Assembly (NCBI RefSeq): GCF_030846195.1
Contig: NZ_JAVCWH010000001.1
Location: forward strand, 558,001 to 622,000
Length of the DNA stretch: 64,000 bases
From: Paracoccus yibinensis
GTDB lineage: Bacteria; Pseudomonadota; Alphaproteobacteria; Rhodobacterales; Rhodobacteraceae
Reading direction: 5' to 3'
In this document: positions 58,329-64,000 of the stretch, piece after piece
Layout of the letters: the number at the start of each line of letters is the position of its first letter
Numbering within the stretch: the first letter of the stretch is position 1
The notes under the pieces: generated by a model
What the model was told of the DNA's origin: nothing
The model's input: only the letters and a program-made list of their open reading frames with translations
Databases searched by the model: none
Made by a program: the position numbers and the translations under genes

Positions 58329-58599
58329 GGTCGTGGTCCTGGGCGATGTCGCGGCGGGCGCGCAGGGTCGCGGCGTCGGCCCGATGCAGCGCACGGTGAA
58401 GCGCCCAGATGGCGGCGATCAGCACGGCCCAGGTGCCGAACAGCCAGACCGCGCCCCAGGCGAAGCTGACCTGGGCAGGCATCCACCAGACCGGCACCAG
58501 GATCAGGCAGGCCGCCAGCACCGGCAGGACGCGGGCCGCATCGCCCAGCCGCCTGCGGCGGAACGAGGCGCGTTCAAGAAACAGCGGCTGGTCCGGCAT
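58318..58599 (-). CDS. 93-residue membrane protein, sensor-kinase partner
   Basis: Small two-span membrane protein (spans near residues 24-42 and 47-67) with a charged tail. It lies between the response regulator (3 bp before it) and the symporter-kinase (11-bp overlap), so it is made together with them. It resembles the DUF4212/DUF485-type subunits found next to SSS transporters but the match is weak. Role probably accessory to the transporter half. Confidence 0.65.
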   Translation of the reverse strand: MPDQPLFLERASFRRRRLGDAARVLPVLAACLILVPVWWMPAQVSFAWGAVWLFGTWAVLIAAIWALHRALHRADAATLRARRDIAQDHDHAL

Positions 58600-58602
58600 G
58601 GC

Positions 58603-58959
58603 TCAGTTCAGCATCCGGCGCACCATGGCGCGCAGGTCGTCATTGGCAAAGGGCTTGGCCAGAACCGCATCCGCCTGCGGCAGGTGCAGCGAGGCCTGCC
58701 CCCGCGCGGTCAGCATCAGCACCGGCGTCGCGGCCAGGCCTGGATCGTGATCGCCGCGCAGTTCCGCAAGAATTTCCGTTCCCGACCTATGCGGCAGCAT
58801 CACATCCAGGATCACCAGCCGGGGCTTCGTGCCCCGGATCGCCTCGATCCCGCCCAGGCCGTCGGAATGCAACCCCACCTGCCAGCCTTCGCGGGTCAGG
58901 ATAAAGCGCACCGCCTCGGCGATGTTGGGTTCATCCTCGATCATCAGGATGTCGAGCAT
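58603..58959 (-). CDS. Single-domain response regulator
   Basis: CheY-like receiver of 118 residues without output domain. It has the acidic pair in ILMIEDEPNIAEAV, the phosphoacceptor aspartate in LVILDVMLPHRSG (about residue 52), a threonine in LMLTARG and the lysine in AVLAKPFANDDL. First gene of the minus-strand sensor operon. It is likely phosphorylated by the adjacent symporter-kinase, and must pass the signal to another protein. Confidence 0.9.
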   Translation of the reverse strand: MLDILMIEDEPNIAEAVRFILTREGWQVGLHSDGLGGIEAIRGTKPRLVILDVMLPHRSGTEILAELRGDHDPGLAATPVLMLTARGQASLHLPQADAVLAKPFANDDLRAMVRRMLN

Positions 58960-59033
58960 CGCGCCAAGGCCCCCTCACTCTGGCGTTTCAGCACATAATG
59001 TGACGCCAAGGTCAGGGCTGTCAAAGCCTGTCT

Positions 59034-60290
59034 TCAGACGGTGGCCAGGATCGACGGTTCGCGCCGCGCCACGCAATTCGCGCGCGGGCAGATCCGGCAG
59101 GCGGGACCGATCAGAAGATCCGGACTGCCGGGGGATCCAGGCTCCTCGGGCAGGATCAGCATCTGCGCCTGGGTCAGGACCGGGCCGTCCGTGCCCATGG
59201 GCTGAAGGCGGGTAGCCAGGCTCAGGGTGCGGAAGCGTCGGCCTGAGGGCGCCTCGACCAGTCGGGCGATGGCGGTCTGGGGGGCGGCAAGTGCCTGGAA
59301 CAGCGGCCACAGGGGGCAGGCGTCGCCCGGACGGGGCAAGGGAAAGCCCGGAGCGGGACGGCGCAGGATCAGCGCGCCGGACCCGTCGCAGACCAGCAGG
59401 CCCGCGGAGTCGAAGCCTGCGGGCTTCAGCACCGCCAGCCGCCGCATGACCAGATCCAGCGGTTGGCGCAGCCGCGCCGCCATGCGCAGCGGATCGGAAT
59501 CCTCGGCCGCCACCGCCAGGGCGGCGTCGGGCAAGGCCGCGCGCTCATCCTCCATCCGCCGCAGATGGACGCGGGCCAGGGCGCGCGCGGCGTCCGAGGC
59601 AAGGTCGCCCGCCTCTTCGACCGGGGGCGCGCCGGCGGCCAGCCAGGCCTCGACCTCCTCCTGCGGGGTGAAGATCGCGTCCTGGGTGTCGAAGCTGTCC
59701 AGATAGGCCACAAGCGCCTGCGCCGTGTTCGACAGGCGCAGGCTGTCAGCATCCAGATTGGCGTGGAACCGCTGCCGCCAGTCGGGCGGGATCTCGCCCC
59801 CCTCGGCCAGGATCGACGCCGTGGACCGGACCGAGGTGACGGCAGACAGAACCTCGTGCAGCGTGGTCAGCAGATAGGGATCCTGCCGCATCCGGTCCGA
59901 CAGGGTGACAAGCTGGCGTTCCAGCGCATCGGCCCGCCGCGCGGTGGCGATCAGGGCTGCGGCCCAGCCGGGAAAGCGTGCCAGCAGTTCCGGCGCCTGG
60001 TCCAGTTCCGGGGCCACGTCGTCGGGCAGGCGCACGGCAGCCTCGCGCAGGGCGGCGATCTGGGCCTCCTCGCGGCCTTCGGCCAGTTCCGCGGCCGATA
60101 CCTCCAGCGCGGCCGCAAGGCGCAGGACCAGGTGGTCGCCCACCGGACGGCGGTTGTGTTCGATCAGGTTCAGATAGGCGGCCGAAATCCCTGCCGCCCG
60201 CGCGACATCCGCCTGCCGCCGCGACAGCGCCAGGCGGCGTTCGCGGATGCGGGTTCCGGTCAGGATGCGGCTGCCGCTGCGCTGCTTCAT
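59034..60290 (-). CDS. ScfR/PccR/RamB-type XRE regulator (DUF2083), paralogue A
   Basis: Regulator of 418 residues. The N-terminal helix-turn-helix (RIRERRLALSRRQADVARAA and GISAAYLNLIEHNRRPVGDH) is of the XRE class; the C-terminal half is the DUF2083 domain ending with the cysteine motif CRICPRANC. Family members control acetate, propionate and glyoxylate-bypass genes and respond to acyl-CoA. The ATG at 60290 fits the family. It is divergent from paralogue B, with 175 bp between starts that hold TTTGCAAA sites, one imperfect copy (TTTGCAAG, 60319-60326) lying near its own start. Confidence 0.82.
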   Translation of the reverse strand: MKQRSGSRILTGTRIRERRLALSRRQADVARAAGISAAYLNLIEHNRRPVGDHLVLRLAAALEVSAAELAEGREEAQIAALREAAVRLPDDVAPELDQAPELLARFPGWAAALIATARRADALERQLVTLSDRMRQDPYLLTTLHEVLSAVTSVRSTASILAEGGEIPPDWRQRFHANLDADSLRLSNTAQALVAYLDSFDTQDAIFTPQEEVEAWLAAGAPPVEEAGDLASDAARALARVHLRRMEDERAALPDAALAVAAEDSDPLRMAARLRQPLDLVMRRLAVLKPAGFDSAGLLVCDGSGALILRRPAPGFPLPRPGDACPLWPLFQALAAPQTAIARLVEAPSGRRFRTLSLATRLQPMGTDGPVLTQAQMLILPEEPGSPGSPDLLIGPACRICPRANCVARREPSILATV

Positions 60291-60422
60291 GACGCAATGA
60301 AGCCCGCCCCTGCCTGCCTTTGCAAGCCGCAACGATATCTTAGGATGTTTGCGCGATGATCCCCCCATGATCCTGACTCGCGCCCTTCCCTTTCCGACCA
60401 TTGCAGGCCTTGCTCTGGCCGC

Positions 60423-60451
60423 TTTGCAAACGCTAATGCGGCTTTTGCAAA
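60423..60451. promoter_or_regulatory. Paired TTTGCAAA palindromes, candidate operator
   Basis: Two perfect 8-bp palindromes TTTGCAAA occur at 60423-60430 and 60444-60451, exactly 21 bp apart (two helix turns), 15 bp before the start of paralogue B. TTTGCAAA is the core of sites I recall for RamB of Corynebacterium and PccR of Rhodobacter, relatives of the two flanking regulators. Autoregulation is therefore likely. Confidence 0.7.
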
Positions 60452-60465
60452 GGTGGGGGGACATC

Positions 60466-61863
60466 ATGGCCACGCAGAAGATCTATGCAGGCACATCCTT
60501 GCGCGAAACGCGGGCGCGCAGCGGGCTGACCCAGAAGCGGTTCGCCGACCGGCTGGGGGTCTCGCTGCCCTATCTGTCGCAGATGGAAAACAACCACCGC
60601 CCGATCTCGGTGGGCGTGCTGCTGCGGCTGGCCCAGGAATTCGGGGTGGACCTGTCCACGCTGGCGGCGGGCGACGCCGAACGCATGGTGATCGACATGC
60701 AGGAAGCCCTGGCCGATCCCCTGTTCGACGCCGTGCCGCCCCTGGCCGACCTGCGCCTTGCCGCCACCAATGCGCCGGTGCTGGCCCGCGCCTTCCTGGA
60801 TCTGTACCGCGCCCACCGGCAGGGCCAGGAACGCCTTGCCGCATTGGACGAGGCGATCGGCGCATCGGGACAGAACGCCCTCTCCACCCCATGGGAGGAG
60901 GTGCGCGACTTCTTCCATTACTGCGACAACTACATCGACGCGGTGGACCGCGCGGCGGAACGCTTTGCCTGCCCGACGGGACAGCGGCTGGACCCGTGGG
61001 ATGCAGGCGTGGCGGCGCTGGCGCAGCGCGGCATCCGCGTGACGCGCGCCGAACTGCCCGCCAACGCCGTGTTCCGCCGCTCGGGATCCGAGATCCATGT
61101 GAATGCCGCCGCCGAACGGCCGACGCAGTTGTTCCAGTTGCTGCACCTGGTCGCCCTGGAACGGCAGGCCGACCTGTTGGAGGCGACGCTGGATCTGGCC
61201 CGTTTCCGCAGCCAGACCGCCCGGGACGTGGCGCGGGTGGGTCTTGCCAATTATTTCGCAGGCGCGGCGCTGATGCCCTATCGCGCCTTCCTGTCCGCCG
61301 CGCAGGCGGAACGGCACGACCTGGAACGGCTGGCGCATCTGTTCGGCGCCTCGCTGGAACAGGTGGCGCATCGGCTGTCCACCCTGCAACGGCCGGGGGC
61401 CAAGGGCGTGCCCTTCTTCTTCGTGCGCGTCGATCAGGCCGGCACCATCACCAAGCGCCATTCCGCCACGCGGCTGCAATTCGCCCGCTTCGGCGGCGCC
61501 TGCCCCTTGTGGAACGTCCACCAGGCCTTCGAGCAGCCGGGCCGCTTTCTGCGCCAACTGGCGGAAACGCCGGACGGGGTGCGCTATCTGCTGATGTCGC
61601 GCGACGTGTCGAAGCACGCGGGTGCCTTCAACGCGCCGGTCCGCCGCTTTGCCATCGGCCTGGGTTGCGAAGTGGCCCATGCGGGCAGCGTCGTCTATGC
61701 CGACGGACTGGATCTGACTAAGCCGCGGGCCTTCGAACCCATCGGGATTTCCTGCCGGATCTGTCCGCGCCCCGACTGCCATCAGCGCTCGGTGCCGCCG
61801 ATCGATCGCCCGTTGCGCATTCCGGGGGATCGCAACGGACCACTACCTTATGAAATTTCCTAG
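60466..61863 (+). CDS. ScfR/PccR/RamB-type XRE regulator (DUF2083), paralogue B
   Basis: Regulator of 465 residues, homologous to the divergent paralogue A. HTH: LRETRARSGLTQKRFADRLG and VSLPYLSQMENNHRPIS. A COG3800/DUF2083 region follows (VHVNAAAERPTQLFQLLHLV-like text near residue 210), and the cysteine motif CRICPRPDC closes the protein. The ATG at 60466 is preferred, with GGTGGGGGG just upstream; the frame is open to 60349. The two TTTGCAAA sites lie in its promoter. Probably controls short-chain fatty acid or propionyl-CoA metabolism genes elsewhere. Confidence 0.84.
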   Translation: MATQKIYAGTSLRETRARSGLTQKRFADRLGVSLPYLSQMENNHRPISVGVLLRLAQEFGVDLSTLAAGDAERMVIDMQEALADPLFDAVPPLADLRLAATNAPVLARAFLDLYRAHRQGQERLAALDEAIGASGQNALSTPWEEVRDFFHYCDNYIDAVDRAAERFACPTGQRLDPWDAGVAALAQRGIRVTRAELPANAVFRRSGSEIHVNAAAERPTQLFQLLHLVALERQADLLEATLDLARFRSQTARDVARVGLANYFAGAALMPYRAFLSAAQAERHDLERLAHLFGASLEQVAHRLSTLQRPGAKGVPFFFVRVDQAGTITKRHSATRLQFARFGGACPLWNVHQAFEQPGRFLRQLAETPDGVRYLLMSRDVSKHAGAFNAPVRRFAIGLGCEVAHAGSVVYADGLDLTKPRAFEPIGISCRICPRPDCHQRSVPPIDRPLRIPGDRNGPLPYEIS

Positions 61864-61970
61864 GGTTAGAAGCTATATCTTGTGTGGTTCGGCGGATTTT
61901 CGCCCGAAGGGGCGATGTTCCGCGCATCGGCGGAACCGAGTTCGTCACCAATGTTGCCAGGAAGGCACAC

Positions 61971-62009
61971 ATGGGCTTTACCCGCTGCAACTGGAACCAG
62001 ATCGCCTGA
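61971..62009 (+). CDS. Candidate 12-residue upstream peptide
   Basis: ATG 61971 has AGGAAGG five bases upstream and opens a 12-codon frame (MGFTRCNWNQIA) ending at TGA 62009, 33 bases before the proposed start of the M23 peptidase. A second mini-frame from ATG 62020 ends in a GTGA overlap at 62051-62054. These could be a leader peptide or chance; included because the ribosome site is strong where the true gene has a weak one. Confidence 0.25.
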   Translation: MGFTRCNWNQIA

Positions 62010-62041
62010 ACAAGATCGGGCATGCCGTCGGGGGACATGAC

Positions 62042-63337
62042 TTGCCAAACGTGACGAACCGCCTCAACGCCTCGCTGGAACGCGTCCTGCCCGAAAAGCG
62101 CCTGTTCCTGCGATCCGATGACGATACGCGGTTTGTTCGCCTGCGCCCGCTGACGCAGCTGGTTGCGATCAGCGGCATCACGCTGGCCTTCGGCTGGACG
62201 CTGGTGGCAAGTTCGGTCCTGGCCATCGACGCGATCAGCGCCGGCTCGTCGCGCGACACCATCGTCATCACCCAGGCCGCGTTCGAGGAGCGGCTGGCCG
62301 AACTGTCCCAGGAACGCGACGCCCGCGCGGCCGAGGCGCTTGCCGCCCAGAACCGCTTTGCCGCCGCCCTGGATCAGGTCTCGCAGATGCAGTCCCAGCT
62401 GCTGGAATCCGAGGAACAGCGCCGCGAGTTGGAAGCCGGGCTTGACATCGTCCAATCGACCCTGCGTGACGCGATCGGCGAACGCGACAGCGCCCGCGCC
62501 ATGGCCGAGGCCACGGATGCCCAGCCCGACGCCGCCCACCCCGAGGAAGTCACGGCTGCCCTGGACATCGTGACCGGCGAACTGCGCCAGGCCGCCGACG
62601 AACGCGCCACCGCCCTGCAAGAGGCCGAGGCAGCCCGCCGGACGGTCGAGGAACTGTCCTTGGAGCGCGAGGAAATCCTGGCCCGCAACGATGAAATCCT
62701 GACCCAGCTGGAAAGCGCCGTGACCATCTCGGTCGAGCCGCTGGACGATGTGTTCCGGTCCGTCGGCATGGACCCCGAGGATGTGCTGGAAACCATCCGC
62801 GAGGGTTATTCCGGCGAGGGTGGCCCGCTGACGCCGATGGGCCGTTCCACCCGCGGCGACGCGGCGCTGACCAACAGTGAAGCGAAGGCGAACCAGATCA
62901 TCGTCACGCTGGACCAGATGAACACCTATCGCATCGCCATGGAAAAGCTGCCGCTGGCCATGCCGGTCAAGAACTCGTTCCGATATACCTCGGGCTTCGG
63001 GCGCCGCTGGGGGCGCGCGCATGAAGGAATCGACATGGCAGCCCCGGTGGGCACGCCGATCCATGCCACGGGCGACGGGATCGTGACCTATGCCGGCCGG
63101 CAGGGCGCCTATGGCAACCTGATCAAGATCGAACACGAACTGGGGGTCGAAACCCGTTATGGCCACCTGTCCCGGATTCGCGTGAAGACCGGCCAAAGGG
63201 TGTCGCAAGGCGAGCTGATCGGTGATATGGGCAACACAGGACGCTCGACCGGGCCGCACCTGCACTATGAAGTGCGCATGAACGGTCGGGCCGTTGACCC
63301 GATGAGCTTCATCAAGGCTGCGAGCAATGTTCAGTAA
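62042..63337 (+). CDS. M23-family peptidoglycan endopeptidase with coiled coil
   Basis: Cell-wall metallopeptidase of about 431 residues. A short cytoplasmic part (LNASLERVLPEKRLFL) and one membrane span (residues about 41-62) precede a long coiled coil (70-220) and the LytM/M23 domain: FGRRWGRAHEGID with the first zinc histidine and aspartate, then GHLSRIRVKTGQRV, GDMGNTGRSTGPHLHYEVR with the final HxH. The TTG at 62042 has GGGGGA six bases upstream; GTG 62051 is an alternative. It overlaps the bactofilin gene by 11 bp; such pairs (LmdC-bactofilin type) shape cell curvature or growth zones. Confidence 0.9.
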   Translation: MPNVTNRLNASLERVLPEKRLFLRSDDDTRFVRLRPLTQLVAISGITLAFGWTLVASSVLAIDAISAGSSRDTIVITQAAFEERLAELSQERDARAAEALAAQNRFAAALDQVSQMQSQLLESEEQRRELEAGLDIVQSTLRDAIGERDSARAMAEATDAQPDAAHPEEVTAALDIVTGELRQAADERATALQEAEAARRTVEELSLEREEILARNDEILTQLESAVTISVEPLDDVFRSVGMDPEDVLETIREGYSGEGGPLTPMGRSTRGDAALTNSEAKANQIIVTLDQMNTYRIAMEKLPLAMPVKNSFRYTSGFGRRWGRAHEGIDMAAPVGTPIHATGDGIVTYAGRQGAYGNLIKIEHELGVETRYGHLSRIRVKTGQRVSQGELIGDMGNTGRSTGPHLHYEVRMNGRAVDPMSFIKAASNVQ

Positions 63338-63806
63338 GACCCGAGTGACCGAAAAACCCCAGACACCAGGCACCCCCGCACCCGAATCCTATCAGGCCCC
63401 CTTGCCCGAGCGGAGCGAAGCCCCGGTTGCAGCACCTGCCCGCAAGGCCTCGCCCTCGGTCCTGTCTTCGGATCTGACCGTGGTGGGAAACATCCGCACC
63501 GAAGGCGACATCCAGATCGAGGGCACGGTCGAGGGCGACATCCGCGCGCATCAACTGGTGATCGGCGAAAGCGCCACCATCCGGGGCGAGATCGTGGGCG
63601 ACGAGGTGGTGGTGAACGGCCGCGTGGTGGGCCGCGTCCGCGGCCTGAAGGTGCGCCTGTCGGCATCCGCGCGGGTGGAAGGCGACATCATCCACAAGAC
63701 CATCGCGATCGAATCCGGCGCGCATTTCGAAGGTTCGGTCCAGCGGCAGGAAGATCCGATCGCCAACGGACCCACGAAGAAGCTGGCGCCCCCGGCATCG
63801 GAATAG
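63327..63806 (+). CDS. Bactofilin
   Basis: Polymer-forming cytoskeletal protein of 159 residues. A disordered proline-rich N-terminus (residues 1-45) precedes a beta-helix core of repeated strands (LTVVGNIRTEGDIQIEGTVE, GDEVVVNGRVVGRVRG, LSASARVEGDIIHKTIAIES), then a disordered tail. The ATG lies inside the end of the M23 gene, so the two are translated together. Bactofilins scaffold peptidoglycan enzymes at the inner membrane. Confidence 0.95.
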   Translation: MFSKTRVTEKPQTPGTPAPESYQAPLPERSEAPVAAPARKASPSVLSSDLTVVGNIRTEGDIQIEGTVEGDIRAHQLVIGESATIRGEIVGDEVVVNGRVVGRVRGLKVRLSASARVEGDIIHKTIAIESGAHFEGSVQRQEDPIANGPTKKLAPPASE

Positions 63807-63825
63807 ACATCCCGCTTCGACATGA

Positions 63826-63852
63826 AGGCCCGCCCCAGTGCGGGCCTTTTTT
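63826..63852 (+). terminator. Intrinsic terminator after bactofilin
   Basis: AGGCCCGC (63826-63833) pairs with GCGGGCCT (63840-63847) across a 6-base loop, followed by six T residues. It begins 20 bases after the stop. Confidence 0.9.
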
Positions 63853-63956
63853 CCGTGCCGACTTTCGCCCGCTGCCGCATAAAGCATCTGGCAATCAAGG
63901 GAAATCGGGCGGCGCCACTTGGGCTAGGCTTTGCCAGGCAACGCATGGGAGAATAC

Positions 63957-64000
63957 ATGAAACTCGTCAGATATGGCGCAAAGGGCGCGGAGAAGCCGGG
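63957..64000 (+). CDS. Fumarylacetoacetate hydrolase-family protein (5' end only)
   Basis: Only 14 codons are in the window: MKLVRYGAKGAEKP, behind GGGAG. This opening is typical of FAH-family 2-hydroxyhepta-dienedioate isomerase or ureidoglycolate lyase-type enzymes of Rhodobacteraceae. The rest of the gene is outside, so the call is provisional. Confidence 0.6.
   Translation, partial: MKLVRYGAKGAEKP

Noticed and set aside
58981..59008. Inverted repeat TGGCGT...ACGCCA with inner CACATAATGTG
   Set aside because: Arms are short and asymmetrically spaced; could be chance, and no T-run follows.

Overview
This is a high-GC chromosomal segment of an alphaproteobacterium, most likely a Rhodobacteraceae member close to Paracoccus or Rhodobacter. 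The signs are the order infA-maf-RNase E/G-yacG, the fabZ-lpxA-lpxI-lpxB block, ahcY beside metK, a putA with its own divergent Lrp-type regulator, an alphaproteobacterial GyrA with an acidic insert, a VPLPA-CTERM-like surface protein, and an apparently aflagellate-style orphan FliM-like protein. Almost every housekeeping gene is intact and genes are packed tightly, often with 1-4 bp stop/start overlaps.

Layout. 1-2.1 kb: part of a polyamine-type ABC importer. 2.3-3.4 kb: a TSUP exporter and a RidA protein. 3.4-13.6 kb: a long minus-strand array, moxR, DUF58, a BatA/DUF4159 protein, a large membrane-anchored protein, fabZ, lpxA, lpxI and lpxB, which joins a MoxR/Bat-like envelope module to lipid A synthesis. 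13.6-18 kb: DUF1285, hyi, a 24-residue membrane peptide, typA and a TetR-type regulator. 18-20.9 kb: ahcY-metK behind a structured 330-nt leader. 20.9-27.2 kb: a Coq10/RatA-type START protein, two small membrane proteins, a YpfJ-type zinc metallopeptidase, dsbB, gyrA and an AI-2E-family protein. 27.2-32.7 kb: an MscS-type channel, cysK, a TrgB-like Nudix hydrolase and a DUF2059 protein, recalling the Rhodobacter tellurite-resistance locus. 32.8-34.8 kb: tRNA-Ser followed by a lower-GC island with a VPLPA-CTERM-type protein. 34.8-41.3 kb: tctDE two-component system, tctCBA transporter, prpB and a CHMI-family tautomerase. 41.3-45.3 kb: putR/putA.

45.3-52.3 kb is different. It is a decayed prophage remnant holding only the tail tip and tail fibre end of a siphophage, broken by about nine frameshifts and in-frame stops, and ending beside tRNA-Phe. 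52.3-54.5 kb returns to the core (yacG, rng, maf, infA). 54.5-61.9 kb holds an orphan FliM/FliN protein, a fused solute-symporter/histidine kinase with a single-domain response regulator, and two divergent ScfR/PccR-type regulators around TTTGCAAA palindromes; together they look like a short-chain fatty acid sensing locus. 62-63.8 kb is an M23 peptidase/bactofilin cell-shape pair, and the window ends in the start of a fumarylacetoacetate hydrolase-family gene.

No CRISPR array, intact integrase, transposase or toxin-antitoxin pair was recognised. All identifications come from reading motifs and translations by eye; no database search was run.
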